From Butyrivibrio sp. AC2005 (GTDB taxonomy: Bacteria > Bacillota > Clostridia > Lachnospirales > Lachnospiraceae), in contig NZ_KE384137.1 of NCBI RefSeq assembly GCF_000424145.1, positions 1 through 64,000 of the forward strand: a DNA stretch of 64,000 nucleotides. Reading direction: 5' to 3'. The notes below the pieces were generated by a model. It made no database searches and was not told the DNA's origin. It saw nothing but the letters and a program-made list of their open reading frames with translations. The position numbers and the translations under genes were made by a program. Below are positions 18,182-27,907 of this stretch, one piece after another. Position 1 is the first letter of the stretch, and each line of letters begins with the position of its first letter.

Positions 18182-19102
18182 ATGATGAGAAGAAGTGGGA
18201 AATTGAACCAGTTAACCAGCTTTGTACTAATTATGTGCTTGGCCTTTTCGGTCTTTATTTTATCTCCTGATATTGCTAAGGCTGAAGATGTTGAACCGAC
18301 AGGAGTTACACTGAATGTCACTACGAAAGATATATCTCCCGGTGAAACATTTCAACTTCAGGCAACTGTTGCTCCCCAGGGAGTAAGCACTACGCTGACC
18401 TGGACATCAAGTAATACTACCAATGTCACAGTTGATAATAATGGTGTGATTACCGGTGTAAATATTGGTAGTGCTGATATAACTGTAAAAACCTCTAATG
18501 AAAAAATGGCATCTTGTCATGTTAATGTAAGACAGAAAAATTATACGCAGTTAATTTTTGAAGAGAATGAAATTAAGCTGCAGCCGGGTGAGGTGGCCAA
18601 GATTGAAGGAGAAGTATATCCGGCTGATGCTATAAATACTGAAATATACTGGGAAAGTACCAATACAGAGGTTGCGACTGTAGAGGGGGACGAGAATAAA
18701 TCCAGAAAGGCCTATGTTACAGGAGTAAAAGTAGGTTACTGCCATGTAATTGCAAAGAATAAAGCCGGAGAGCAAATTGGCTCGATAAAGATAAAGGTTG
18801 GTAATCCATCAGGGCTTGAAAAGGCCAAAATTGTTAAAGCGTCAAAGGTAATTATAACTGAGCTTAAACGCGGCAAAGGCACATTTAAGGTTAAGTATAA
18901 GAAAATAGATGAGGCCAGCGGATATCAGATTAAGTACAAAAAGAGCGGCCAGTGGAAAATTATTGATACCACAAAGAGAAGCTATACTGTTAAGAATCTT
19001 CCTAAGGGTAAATATAAAGTAAAGGTCAGAGCTTACAGAAAGTACAATGGGAAGAAGTATTATGGTCATTATTCCAAAACGCAAAAGATAAAAGTAAAAT
19101 AA
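18182..19102 (+). CDS. Secreted Ig-like (BIG2) surface protein
   Basis: About 306 residues. An N-terminal signal peptide (hydrophobic LTSFVLIMCLAFSVFIL) ends in AKA before ED, a good signal peptidase I site. Two BIG2-type Ig-like domains follow (about 35-110 and 115-200, with TSSNTTNVTVD and ESTNTEVATVEG as typical strands). A very basic FN3-like domain (about 215-306, SGYQIKYKKSG, YKVKVRAY) closes the protein. No sortase motif or SLH domain is visible, so surface retention may rest on the Lys-rich C-terminus. AAAGGAGG precedes two ATGs (18182 and 18185). It lies 32 bases after leuS and ends at its own terminator. Function beyond a cell-surface role is unknown. Confidence 0.8.
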   Translation: MMRRSGKLNQLTSFVLIMCLAFSVFILSPDIAKAEDVEPTGVTLNVTTKDISPGETFQLQATVAPQGVSTTLTWTSSNTTNVTVDNNGVITGVNIGSADITVKTSNEKMASCHVNVRQKNYTQLIFEENEIKLQPGEVAKIEGEVYPADAINTEIYWESTNTEVATVEGDENKSRKAYVTGVKVGYCHVIAKNKAGEQIGSIKIKVGNPSGLEKAKIVKASKVIITELKRGKGTFKVKYKKIDEASGYQIKYKKSGQWKIIDTTKRSYTVKNLPKGKYKVKVRAYRKYNGKKYYGHYSKTQKIKVK

Positions 19103-19122
19103 TGTGATATTATAACTAATAC

Positions 19123-19157
19123 AAAGACCTATGTCATCAATTGGCATAGGTCTTTTA
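19123..19157 (+). terminator. Intrinsic terminator after the Ig-like protein gene
   Basis: AAAGACCTATG (19123-19133) pairs with CATAGGTCTTTT (19145-19156), followed by an AT-rich end. I see no convincing promoter in the remaining gap to 19277. Confidence 0.85.
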
Positions 19158-19277
19158 TTATGTAAAAAGGAACTTTATAAAATTTTTGAAAAATCGTTTA
19201 TAATTTAGTGCATTATGCAAATTATTTGTATAAAATTAAAATAGTAGCAGGTTTCTTTTTTAGATAGGGGGCATAAT

Positions 19278-20990
19278 ATGGGTATTAAGAATCTTGTAAG
19301 AGTAGACGAGAAGAAGATTCATGACCTGAGTGTTCAGGAAAAATTTAACTCAACCTTCAAACAGATCATAACCATGTTCTGTATTGCGGTTGCTATTCTG
19401 GCAGTGACCATTGTTTCTGCACTGTTTTCAATACGTACTATCTATAAAAAATATTATGAGATGAATACCATACAGGCTGAAATCAGAATTGATGTTCAGG
19501 CTTTGGCTAAAGCATTTCTGTGGGCACTTTCATCACCTGATGAAGGCATCCGTCAGGAGCAGCTTGGAAAAGCAATGGAAAAATTTGAAGAATTTGACGC
19601 CAGCCTGTCTAAGCTTGCAAAGGTAATGGATGATGATACTGCAATAAATCAGGTTTCCTCCGATTTGAAAAAGGTAGAAGCCAATGGTGTGACCTTAGGA
19701 AATATGTTTAGTGACGGTTCTTCTTCGGAAGAAATTTTCTACTACTTTAATGATACCTTATATCCATCATTGGATGTGGCTGTTAAAGATTTTAAGAGTG
19801 TTTCAAGCTCATCAACAGAAGCTGCTGAAAAGGCATATAATACAGCACTTATACTTGGCATAGTAATGAGCTGCCTGACTCTTATTATTGTAATATTGGT
19901 ACTTATTTATATTATTGATGTTAAGAAGAAGCTCTCCAAGTCTATTCTCGAACCCGTTGAAGAGATTTCGAAGGCAGCGGATGAGATGTCAAAGGGTAAC
20001 CTTCATATAAATATCGATTATGAGTCAGGTGATGAACTTGGAAAACTTGCTAAGGATTTAAGTCAGTCTACTGGTGTAACTGAACAGATTGTATCTGATA
20101 TCAGGGATACCCTTAAGATGGTTGCAGATGGTGATTTCACTCAGGGAACCTTACATCCGGAGCTGTATAAAGAGGATTTTGCTCCTATCAGCGAAGCTCT
20201 TAATAATATTACAGACTCTCTTTCTGATACACTTTCACATGTACGTGAGTCGTCACATCATGTATCGGAAGGCGCAAGTGGAATGAGTAAAGGTGCTTCG
20301 GATCTTGCTGAAGGTGCAACTGATCAGGCTGCTGCCGTTGAGGAGCTTACAGCCTCTGTTAATACGGTGACTGCTCAGACCAGAACAATGGCAGAAACAG
20401 CCGAGAAATCCAGAAAAATGGCAGAGAAGGTCCGGGAGGATGCAGATGCCAGTGCAAGGAAGATGCATCTTGTTACAGATGCTATGGTTAGAATTACTGA
20501 AGCATCAAATGAGATAGAGCAGGTTACAAATACTATTGAATCCATTGCAAAACAGACACAGCTCCTGGCACTTAATGCTTCCATTGAGGCAGCAAGAGCA
20601 GGTGAGTCCGGTAAAGGCTTTGCGGTTGTTGCTGATGAAATCAGTACATTGGCTACTCAGAGTACTGAAGCAGCAAAGAATACGCATCAGCTTATACAGG
20701 ATACAATGGAAGAAATCCGAAACGGTAATGATGTTGTAGGAGAGACAACAGAAGCACTACAGCAAATGCAGGCATCAGTTGATGAGATTACTGATATGAT
20801 TGCCGAAACAGGAGAGATGGCACAAAACCAGGCCGCAAGCATGGAAGAAATCAATGACGGTATTGATCAGATTTCAACCGTTGTTCAGAGTAATTCCGAG
20901 ACAGCTCAGGAATCAAGTAATGTATCTCAATCTCTTACAGCGCAGTCAGAAGACCTGACTAGACTTATTAACCAGTTTAAACTCAGGTAG
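19278..20990 (+). CDS. Methyl-accepting chemotaxis receptor
   Basis: A 570-residue transmembrane chemoreceptor. TM1 is about 33-54. An extracytoplasmic helical (four-helix-bundle type) sensor spans about 55-190, and TM2 is about 191-213. HAMP units follow ([20 protein letters not shown] and a second HAMP-like stretch near 275-300). The cytoplasmic signalling domain has the highly conserved tip near residue 433 ([26 protein letters not shown]). There is no C-terminal pentapeptide for CheR docking. Ligand unknown. AGGGGG lies before the ATG. It is a single-gene unit ended by a REP-derived terminator hairpin. No other chemotaxis or flagellar gene is in the window. Confidence 0.93.
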   Translation: MGIKNLVRVDEKKIHDLSVQEKFNSTFKQIITMFCIAVAILAVTIVSALFSIRTIYKKYYEMNTIQAEIRIDVQALAKAFLWALSSPDEGIRQEQLGKAMEKFEEFDASLSKLAKVMDDDTAINQVSSDLKKVEANGVTLGNMFSDGSSSEEIFYYFNDTLYPSLDVAVKDFKSVSSSSTEAAEKAYNTALILGIVMSCLTLIIVILVLIYIIDVKKKLSKSILEPVEEISKAADEMSKGNLHINIDYESGDELGKLAKDLSQSTGVTEQIVSDIRDTLKMVADGDFTQGTLHPELYKEDFAPISEALNNITDSLSDTLSHVRESSHHVSEGASGMSKGASDLAEGATDQAAAVEELTASVNTVTAQTRTMAETAEKSRKMAEKVREDADASARKMHLVTDAMVRITEASNEIEQVTNTIESIAKQTQLLALNASIEAARAGESGKGFAVVADEISTLATQSTEAAKNTHQLIQDTMEEIRNGNDVVGETTEALQQMQASVDEITDMIAETGEMAQNQAASMEEINDGIDQISTVVQSNSETAQESSNVSQSLTAQSEDLTRLINQFKLR

Positions 20991-21043
20991 ATTATATAAT
21001 TTAATACTTTATTATTTTATGTTTTTGTAAATTAAATAGATTG

Positions 21044-21069
21044 CCTTCCCCCTCTGGGGGAAGGTTTTT
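21044..21069 (+). terminator. Terminator built from one hairpin of the REP-like repeat (copy 4)
   Basis: CCTTCCCCC (21044-21052), TCT loop, GGGGGAAGG (21056-21064), then TTTTT. The hairpin is identical to the first hairpin of copy 2, but the second hairpin and the GGATGAGGGG tail are missing. Confidence 0.85.
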
Positions 21070-21100
21070 ATATTCTGAGATTCTTTAACACATTAAAGCG

Positions 21101-21129
21101 TTGACATATCAGGTATCATTGTATACAAT
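21101..21129 (+). promoter_or_regulatory. Consensus promoter of the citrate synthase-gntR-icd operon
   Basis: TTGACA (21101-21106), exactly 17-base spacer, TACAAT (21124-21129). The -35 box is perfect. The -10 box lies inside a palindrome (next entry), so a repressor bound there would block RNA polymerase. Confidence 0.75.
21118..21129 (+). promoter_or_regulatory. Palindromic operator over the -10 box, probable GntR site
   Basis: ATTGTATACAAT is a perfect 12-base palindrome whose right half is the -10 element. It fits the TNGT-N-ACNA pattern known for FadR-subfamily GntR regulators, and such a regulator is encoded two genes downstream in the same operon, suggesting autoregulation. Binding is inferred. 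Confidence 0.55.
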
Positions 21130-21192
21130 AATGCAAAAGATTCGACAATACATGTTTACAAGTAATTTTCCAGTTCTAAGGGAGGAACCAAA

Positions 21193-22626
21193 ATGCAGGA
21201 CCAGACATTCCAAAACAGACCGGTGACAATGAATAACAAAAACAATCTGCTTCAGATTGAGGAACATATGTATATTCTTGATGATGTTGACAAACCCAAT
21301 GTTTTCAGAAACATGTTCCCCTATGATGAGGTTCCGAAGATACCGTTTAATGACAGAATAGTTCCTCACAATATGCCAAAGGATATATGGATTACTGATA
21401 CGACCTTCAGAGATGGTCAGCAGTCAAGGGCTCCTTATTCGACAGAGCAGATAGTACATATATATGACAAATTTCATGAGCTTGGCGGACCCAACGGCAT
21501 GATACGTGCCAGTGAATTCTTTTTATACAGTAAAAAGGACAGAGACGCAGTCTATAAATGCATGGAGAGAGGCTACGAGTTTCCTGAGGTAACGAGCTGG
21601 ATCAGAGCAAGCAAGGAAGACTTTAAGCTTGTTAAGGAAATCGGTATGAAGGAGACAGGTATTCTTGTCAGCTGTTCGGATTATCATATTTTCCTTAAGC
21701 TTAAAATGACAAGGAAACAGGCTCTTGAGCATTACCTTAGCGTAATACGTGATTGCCTTGAAGAGGGAATTGCGTGCAGATGCCATCTAGAGGATATTAC
21801 AAGGGCAGATATATATGGTTTTGTGGTTCCTTTTTGCGTAGAGCTTATGAAGCTAAGAGAGGAATATGGAATCCCGATAAAGGTTCGCGCCTGTGACACA
21901 ATGGGCTATGGCGTCAATTTTTCGGGTGCGGTTATTCCCAGGAGTGTTCAGGGTATCATATATGCTTTGAATACAAACGCAGGTGTTCCCAGTGAGCTTA
22001 TAGAGTGGCACGGACATAATGATTTTTACAAGGCTGTTACCAATTCTACAACTGCATGGTTATATGGCTGCTCAGGTGTTAATGCGTCATTATTTGGAAT
22101 CGGTGAGAGAACAGGTAATACTCCTTTGGAGGCTATGATTTTTGAGTATGCCCAGCTAAAGGGAACTCTGAATGGCATGAATACTCAGGTTATAACAGAA
22201 CTTGCGCAGTACTATGAGAAGGAGCTTGGATATCATATTCCTTCACAGACTCCTTTTGTAGGTAAAAACTTTAATGTGACACGAGCAGGAATACATGCAG
22301 ACGGACTTCTTAAAAATGAGGAAATTTATAATATTTTTGATACCGACAAATTCCTTGGAAGGCCACCTGTCAGTGCTGTATCCAATACTTCAGGGCTTGC
22401 CGGAATCGCTCATTGGATAAACGTTCATTATCATTTAAAGGGTGATGCAGCTATTGGGAAGGATCACAAGCTTGTTCAGGTCTTAAAGGAATGGGTTGAT
22501 GGTGAGTATGCAAACGGACGTATAACTGTTATGTATGATGAGGAGCTTACTAAGAAAATTGCGGAAGTATCAGAACTTATCGGAATTGAAGTAACTGATG
22601 GAGAAATCATAGGGAAAACAGAATAA
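21193..22626 (+). CDS. Probable Re-type citrate synthase (DRE-TIM metallolyase family)
   Basis: A 477-residue HMGL-like (DRE-TIM) acyltransferase. The metal/catalytic motif TDTTFRDGQQSR is near residue 67, and HGHND near 274 supplies metal ligands. The family also includes 2-isopropylmalate and homocitrate synthases. The SEFFLYS block, the absence of a long C-terminal LeuA regulatory domain, and its operon with isocitrate dehydrogenase favour Re-citrate synthase, as described in Clostridium kluyveri, making citrate from oxaloacetate and acetyl-CoA. No Si-type citrate synthase or aconitase gene is in the window. AAGGGAGGA precedes the ATG. A strong promoter with a palindromic operator lies upstream. 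Confidence 0.78.
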   Translation: MQDQTFQNRPVTMNNKNNLLQIEEHMYILDDVDKPNVFRNMFPYDEVPKIPFNDRIVPHNMPKDIWITDTTFRDGQQSRAPYSTEQIVHIYDKFHELGGPNGMIRASEFFLYSKKDRDAVYKCMERGYEFPEVTSWIRASKEDFKLVKEIGMKETGILVSCSDYHIFLKLKMTRKQALEHYLSVIRDCLEEGIACRCHLEDITRADIYGFVVPFCVELMKLREEYGIPIKVRACDTMGYGVNFSGAVIPRSVQGIIYALNTNAGVPSELIEWHGHNDFYKAVTNSTTAWLYGCSGVNASLFGIGERTGNTPLEAMIFEYAQLKGTLNGMNTQVITELAQYYEKELGYHIPSQTPFVGKNFNVTRAGIHADGLLKNEEIYNIFDTDKFLGRPPVSAVSNTSGLAGIAHWINVHYHLKGDAAIGKDHKLVQVLKEWVDGEYANGRITVMYDEELTKKIAEVSELIGIEVTDGEIIGKTE

Positions 22627-22629
22627 GAT

Positions 22630-23316
22630 ATGGGAAAAAAAGATTTAAAGACGGAAGTCACTGACAAATACTCACTAAGAGGAAGAGTATTTAACAGAAT
22701 ACGTGAAGACATATTAAATGGTAAATATGCTGATCATGAAGAATTGAAGGAAGTTGCCATAGGAGAAGAGCTTGGTGTGAGCAGAACTCCTGTCAGGGAG
22801 GCACTTCGTCAGCTTGAGCTTGAGGGCCTTGTTCAGATAATACCCAATAAAGGGGCATATGTCGTAGGAATAAGTGCCAAGGATATAAGAGATATTTATA
22901 TGATACGCTCAAAGCTGGAGGGTCTCTGCGCCAGATGGGCCTGTGAAAATATTACTCCGGAGCAGATGGAGGATCTTGAGGAAATTGTGTATCTGGCAGA
23001 TTTTCACGAACAGAAAGGGCACTCTGATCAGCTGGCAGAACTGGATAACAGGTTCCATACAACTCTGTACGAGTCCTGCAATTCCAAGATGCTTGAGCAT
23101 CTATTGAAGGATTACCATCAGTATGTATGGCAGATAAGACAAAAGACTCTTGCCGGAAAACGTGGCAAGGACTGTAATGATGAGCATAGGCAGATTATGG
23201 AAGCCATAAGGGATAAAGATGCCGACAGAGCCGAAGAAATTGCCAATAGGCATATGCGCAGTGCTTATGATAATATGGTAAGGAACGGATTATTGGAATT
23301 ATTTGAAAATACTTAA
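22630..23316 (+). CDS. GntR-family (FadR/FCD) transcriptional regulator
   Basis: A 228-residue regulator with an N-terminal winged HTH (about 10-77, LGVSRTPVREALRQLE) and an all-helical FCD ligand domain (about 85-215). The FCD metal-binding pattern is present (ELDNRFH, DEHRQIMEAI, NRHMRSA), implying a metal-bound carboxylate effector, which would fit citrate or 2-oxoglutarate, but this is a guess. It starts three bases after the citrate synthase stop, so translation is coupled. The palindrome ATTGTATACAAT over the operon promoter is its most likely operator. Confidence 0.88.
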   Translation: MGKKDLKTEVTDKYSLRGRVFNRIREDILNGKYADHEELKEVAIGEELGVSRTPVREALRQLELEGLVQIIPNKGAYVVGISAKDIRDIYMIRSKLEGLCARWACENITPEQMEDLEEIVYLADFHEQKGHSDQLAELDNRFHTTLYESCNSKMLEHLLKDYHQYVWQIRQKTLAGKRGKDCNDEHRQIMEAIRDKDADRAEEIANRHMRSAYDNMVRNGLLELFENT

Positions 23317-23346
23317 TATACACTACTAAACAAGAGAGGAGACACT

Positions 23347-24558
23347 ATGTCAAAAGTACAGATGACCACCCCAATAGTTGAGATGGACGGAGATGAGATG
23401 ACCAGGATTCTTTGGAAGATGATTAAGGAGGAGCTGATAGAGCCTTATATAGATCTGAAGAGTGAGTATTATGATCTTGGTCTTAAATATCGTGATGAAA
23501 CTGATGACAAGGTTACAATAGACAGTGCCGTTGCTACCAAGAAATATGGAGTTGCGGTTAAATGTGCAACAATTACTCCCAATGCTGCAAGAGTTGAAGA
23601 ATATGATCTTAAAAAGATGTGGAAGAGTCCTAACGGAACTATCCGTGCAATGCTTGACGGAACTGTATTCAGAGCTCCTATTCTTGTTAAGGGAATTGAA
23701 CCCAATGTTAAGACCTGGGAGAAACCTATTACCTTAGCCCGTCATGCATATGGAGATGTTTATAAAAATGTTGAGATTGCTGTACCCGGTGCAGGAAAGG
23801 CAGAGCTCGTTTTCACCGGTGAGGATGGAACAGAAATAAGAAAGACAATTCAGGACTTTGATGGCCCCGGAATTATACAGGGAATTCATAACAAGGATGC
23901 ATCGATTAAAAGCTTTGCAAAGGCTTGTTTTGAGTATGCACTTTCAATAAAGCAGGATCTGTGGTTTGCTACAAAGGATACTATCAGTAAGACCTATGAT
24001 GCAAGATTCCGTGAGATATTTGATACTACATTTGAAAAGGAATATAAGAATCAGTTCGACGCTGCAGGAATCGAATATTTCTATACGCTTATCGATGATG
24101 CTGTTGCAAGAGTGATGAAGTCTAAAGGTGGATTTATCTGGGCTTGCAAGAACTATGACGGTGATGTTATGAGTGACATGGTTTCATCAGCATGCGGATC
24201 ACTCGCGATGATGACATCTGTACTTGTATCTCCTGAAGGTATTTATGAGTACGAGGCTGCACATGGAACAGTTCAGCGCCATTACTATAAATATCTGAAG
24301 GGTGAGGAGACATCCACAAACCCTGTGGCTACAATTTTTGCATGGACCGGTGCAATGAGAAAGCGCGGAGAGCTTGATGGTATCCAGGGACTCATCGACT
24401 GGGCTGACAACATGGAGAAAGCAACTCTTTCTACAATAGAAAGCGGCAGGATGACAGGAGACCTTCTTCTTATTACAAGTAATCCTAATGCAAAGAAGCT
24501 TAACTCTGAGCAGTTTATCAAGGCTATCAGAGAGACCTATGAGGATATATGTAAATGA
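23347..24558 (+). CDS. icd: NADP-dependent isocitrate dehydrogenase
   Basis: Oxidative decarboxylation of isocitrate to 2-oxoglutarate. At 403 residues it belongs to the homodimeric eukaryote-like IDH group rather than the E. coli type. Signatures: [13 protein letters not shown] at the start, [13 protein letters not shown] near residue 97 (isocitrate-binding Ser and Arg), DGDVMSDMV near 272 (metal Asp) and YEAAHGTV near 302. GAGAGGAG lies before the ATG. Together with the upstream citrate synthase it forms the oxidative branch of a partial TCA pathway that feeds glutamate. Its stop codon overlaps the next start (ATGA), coupling it unexpectedly to a glycan-acylation cassette. Confidence 0.95.
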   Translation: MSKVQMTTPIVEMDGDEMTRILWKMIKEELIEPYIDLKSEYYDLGLKYRDETDDKVTIDSAVATKKYGVAVKCATITPNAARVEEYDLKKMWKSPNGTIRAMLDGTVFRAPILVKGIEPNVKTWEKPITLARHAYGDVYKNVEIAVPGAGKAELVFTGEDGTEIRKTIQDFDGPGIIQGIHNKDASIKSFAKACFEYALSIKQDLWFATKDTISKTYDARFREIFDTTFEKEYKNQFDAAGIEYFYTLIDDAVARVMKSKGGFIWACKNYDGDVMSDMVSSACGSLAMMTSVLVSPEGIYEYEAAHGTVQRHYYKYLKGEETSTNPVATIFAWTGAMRKRGELDGIQGLIDWADNMEKATLSTIESGRMTGDLLLITSNPNAKKLNSEQFIKAIRETYEDICK

Positions 24559-25628
24559 AATCTTTAATGGCTTTGTTTCTGACCATAACTTGTCTTTTTA
24601 GTTCTGTTTCAGTACCTTCCGGTGTGATTTCAGACAGACCTAACGCAGGAATCAGACAGGGGCGTGCAATTTACAGTCAGCCCCGTGATTCCATAGATGT
24701 TGTTATGCTTGGATCAAGCCATGTGAATTATGGCATAAATACTGCTAAGATGTGGGAAGATTACGGAATTACAGCATATGATTATTCAACAGCTGAGCAG
24801 GCTATATGGATAAACTACTATTACCTTAAGGAGTTCTGTAAGTATCAGACTCCTAAGGTAGTAGTGCTGGATTTCTTTGCACCTGCAGCATTTTTAGATG
24901 GTTATGCCGATAAATATATTTGTCTGAGAGAAGCTTTTTATGGGATGAAATTCTCGTTAAACAAGCTTGAAATGATGGAAACAGCAATTGATGACAATGA
25001 AGAATTAAGGAAGGAATATTTTCCTTCCTATTTTTGCTGTGAGGAGGGTGAAGACGAAAAAGCCCTTTCCTCAGATTGGAATAAGGATTACAGCTCATTT
25101 AAAGGATACACACCTTCATTTAAAAAAGAATCTATGGAGAAGCCATCGCCGAATACTACGGATATAAAACCTCCATCAGAAAAATCCCAAAAATATTTAA
25201 GAAAAATTATTGACTTTACAAAAGAAAGAGGAATTAGGCTGTATATAACAATTGTACCCTATAAGCTGAACGTAGGTCAGCAGGAGGGAGTGACTCAGGA
25301 AGAAGACCTAAGATATAACTGGCTTGAAAACTATCTTGGCGAGTTAAAAAGTGAAGGGATAGATAACGTTTATTTTGATTATACATTTAAGCACATAAAT
25401 GATCTCGGAATAGACTACGAAGGCGGAACTCATTTTGCTGATGGAAACTCACATCTGAATTATTATGGCAGCACGCAATTCGCTAAATATCTGGCAGAGG
25501 ATTTAAGAAGCAGATATGGCGAAGAAGTTCTTCCCGATCACAGAGGTGATGAGAAATATTCTTCCTGGGATGTAAATGTTGAGGAATTAAAGGCAGAAGT
25601 CGCAAGTGAGGGCTGGGAATGGAAATGA
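24555..25628 (+). CDS. SGNH-hydrolase-like exported protein (DltD/AlgJ-type), copy 1
   Basis: A 357-residue protein with an N-terminal hydrophobic export segment (about 1-22) and an SGNH-like extracytoplasmic domain. The nucleophile block is [12 protein letters not shown] (near residue 52) and the Asp-His block is [11 protein letters not shown] (near 296). Such proteins partner MBOAT acyltransferases in acylation of alginate, teichoic acid or other surface glycans. Its start overlaps the icd stop by four bases. It is clearly homologous along its length to the protein at 27908-28993 (shared GSSHV, GINTAK, KVVxLDFF, YGMKFS and RYNWL blocks). Acceptor and acyl group are unknown. Confidence 0.8.
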   Translation: MKSLMALFLTITCLFSSVSVPSGVISDRPNAGIRQGRAIYSQPRDSIDVVMLGSSHVNYGINTAKMWEDYGITAYDYSTAEQAIWINYYYLKEFCKYQTPKVVVLDFFAPAAFLDGYADKYICLREAFYGMKFSLNKLEMMETAIDDNEELRKEYFPSYFCCEEGEDEKALSSDWNKDYSSFKGYTPSFKKESMEKPSPNTTDIKPPSEKSQKYLRKIIDFTKERGIRLYITIVPYKLNVGQQEGVTQEEDLRYNWLENYLGELKSEGIDNVYFDYTFKHINDLGIDYEGGTHFADGNSHLNYYGSTQFAKYLAEDLRSRYGEEVLPDHRGDEKYSSWDVNVEELKAEVASEGWEWK

Positions 25629-26455
25629 GGAAGAAGCACAGTAAAAAATTTATCATAATCTTTTCTGCTTCAGTAATACTCGTTGTTTTTGTTTTAGTTA
25701 TACTTATAAGTCTTTTTGTTTTTCTGAAAAAAGATGAAGAGGAAATTGCTTCCATAGAGGAACTTACAGAAACTATTCCGGTAGAAAAAATTGAAAAGCC
25801 TGATCCAAATGAAATAATCTCAAGTGCCGCATATAATAATGGCATTATGGAGAGGGCTTCTTCGTATAAAGAGGGGCTTATATCCATCTTTCCTGATATT
25901 ACAGAGGATCTTGCCAGATTTTCTCTCATTGACATTGATAAGGATGGAATACCTGAATTAGTGATGCATGATGTCATAGGAAAAGCAGCATATTATTGCA
26001 GCTTTACAGGCGGAGAAATGTCGATGCCTGTAACTATATACGAAGCTTCCGGGGGAGGAGAGGATACGTATTCGACAAATGCCTATGCTGCTCTTTATAA
26101 GGACTATGATGTATTTGTAAGATATGAATTCTCTGACGGTCGAAACGGTATTAAAAGCTTTTTTTACAGGCTTGATGACAATACTAAACAGCCCTTGGAA
26201 TTAGGATCTTTGTCAGTGAGGAGATCGGAGGATGAGTATTCCTTCGAGGATGGAAATGGTAATGCGCTTTCGCAGGAGGAATATAAAGACGCTTTTAGAA
26301 GCTATTTAGGCGATGAATGTTTTAACAGATTTTTTGACACAGACCTGATGATTGCAGACGGTGAATATGATTTCAGGTCTGAATTTCTTTGGGCGGATTC
26401 CGAAGGAATTCAAATGACCTATGATGAGTTGGAGGAAAAATGCAGCTTCAGATAA
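25619..26455 (+). CDS. Membrane-anchored extracytoplasmic protein of unknown function, part of MBOAT cassette
   Basis: 278 residues. A basic N-terminus is followed by one hydrophobic helix (about 10-38), leaving the rest outside the cell. Near residues 102-115 is SLIDIDKDGIPEL, which matches the calcium-binding loop pattern DxDxDG seen in EF-hand and dockerin-like repeats; only one copy is clear. No enzymatic motif is recognised. It overlaps the preceding SGNH gene by ten bases and the following MBOAT gene by sixteen, with GAGGG before its ATG, so it is co-translated with them and probably belongs to the same machine. An in-frame second ATG (25625) is possible. Confidence 0.65.
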   Translation: MEMRKKHSKKFIIIFSASVILVVFVLVILISLFVFLKKDEEEIASIEELTETIPVEKIEKPDPNEIISSAAYNNGIMERASSYKEGLISIFPDITEDLARFSLIDIDKDGIPELVMHDVIGKAAYYCSFTGGEMSMPVTIYEASGGGEDTYSTNAYAALYKDYDVFVRYEFSDGRNGIKSFFYRLDDNTKQPLELGSLSVRRSEDEYSFEDGNGNALSQEEYKDAFRSYLGDECFNRFFDTDLMIADGEYDFRSEFLWADSEGIQMTYDELEEKCSFR

Positions 26456-27897
26456 CCACTATATGCTTTTTGATATTGAGCTTTCTTTTGTTTACTATAG
26501 CGCCTGGAAAGCTTCGTAAATACATACTTCTTATATTAAGTGTGGCTTTTATATATTGGCAGGGAAAAAGCTTTGGAATTATAACCCTGACAATTATTTC
26601 TTTAATATCTTTTCTTTGCGGGCATTTTGTTTCATTTTTTCAAAAAAGAAAATGCGTAATGGCAGAAAATATATCAGCAGCGTGTGGGATTACCCTCTTT
26701 GCTGCTGTTTTGTTTGGCTGGAAATATATGTTTTTTGTGGCCTCAATATCCGGCATTGAAATTCCGGAGACAGTTAAAAGCGCAGGGCTTCCAATAGGTC
26801 TGTCTTTTTACACTTTTCAGGCTATCAGCTACATAGCAGATGTAAAAGAAAAAAAACTGGAAGCGGTAAATAATCCATTTGTTTTTGCTCTATATATGAT
26901 GTGGTTTCCAAAATGGATAAGCGGTCCGATTGAAAGAGCAGGAGATTTTATTGATAAGCTTGATACTATTGAAAAAGCAAAAATATTTGATTTTGACAGA
27001 ATAATCAGAGTGCTTTCATTTTTGTTATTTGGGCTGTTTATGAAGCTGGTGATTGCGGACAGGGTTGGCATAGTTGTTGATAAGGTTTTTGAAGCACCTT
27101 CGGAATATGGTAGTCTTGTTCTTATTCTGGCGTCATTTTTGTACACTATTCAGATTTATTGCGATTTTGCAGGTTACACCAATATGGTTATTGGTATTTC
27201 ACATATGTTTGGCATCGGGTTAACCCAGAATTTTAGGACTCCGTATTTTGCTGAGAATATTGTCTTTTTTTGGAGAGGATGGCATATCTCACTTAGCAAC
27301 TTTTTGAGAGACTATATTTATATTCCCCTTGGTGGTAACAGAAGAGGTGATTTTAGAAAAGCATTAAACATTATGATTGTGTTTCTTGTCTGTGGAATGT
27401 GGCATGGAGCAGGCTTTACCCTTATTATCTGGGGGATTTTTCATGGACTTATGAATGTCATTACAAATGGCTTAATTAAGAGCAGGGCTTCCTTTTTAGT
27501 AAAGGGAATGACCGGCAGGATAATAAGCTTTTTTCTTGTCTCATTTGCATGGATTTTCTTCAGGGCTTCGACTTTATCCCAGGCATTTTTGTTTATTAAG
27601 GGGATGATACCGTTTTGCGGTATGCAGGGCCTGAGAGGAGGCTTTGAGATGGAAGATAATCTGATCCTTGGACTTTCCCGGATTGAATGGTGGATAGCGG
27701 GATTATCAATAGTCTTCCTGACAATTATGGATGGTATTGCCTATAAAAAGAAGAGTATCCCACCGGAGTTGTTTATATCTAAATGGGGGGATTTTTCAAG
27801 AGGGCTGATGTTTGTATTTCTGGCCCTGATGGTTTTAATATTCGGAAGATACGGAGCTGGTGAAGAAATAAGAAGCTTTGTATATGCACAGTTCTGA
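26440..27897 (+). CDS. MBOAT-family membrane O-acyltransferase (AlgI/DltB-like)
   Basis: A 485-residue polytopic membrane protein with about eleven hydrophobic helices. Family landmarks: LPIGLSFYTFQAISY near 113, FPKWISGPIER near 155, YCDFAGYTNMVIGIS near 240, WRGWHISLSNFLRDY near 280 and the catalytic His in CGMWHGAGFT near 320. These proteins pass acyl groups (often acetyl) across the membrane to an extracellular acceptor handed to SGNH partners. GGAGGA lies before the ATG. It is flanked by two homologous SGNH genes, all overlapping. No D-alanyl carrier gene is nearby, which argues against a complete dlt system and for O-acetylation of another polymer. Confidence 0.92.
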   Translation: MQLQITTICFLILSFLLFTIAPGKLRKYILLILSVAFIYWQGKSFGIITLTIISLISFLCGHFVSFFQKRKCVMAENISAACGITLFAAVLFGWKYMFFVASISGIEIPETVKSAGLPIGLSFYTFQAISYIADVKEKKLEAVNNPFVFALYMMWFPKWISGPIERAGDFIDKLDTIEKAKIFDFDRIIRVLSFLLFGLFMKLVIADRVGIVVDKVFEAPSEYGSLVLILASFLYTIQIYCDFAGYTNMVIGISHMFGIGLTQNFRTPYFAENIVFFWRGWHISLSNFLRDYIYIPLGGNRRGDFRKALNIMIVFLVCGMWHGAGFTLIIWGIFHGLMNVITNGLIKSRASFLVKGMTGRIISFFLVSFAWIFFRASTLSQAFLFIKGMIPFCGMQGLRGGFEMEDNLILGLSRIEWWIAGLSIVFLTIMDGIAYKKKSIPPELFISKWGDFSRGLMFVFLALMVLIFGRYGAGEEIRSFVYAQF

Positions 27898-27907
27898 GGG
27901 AAGATAT

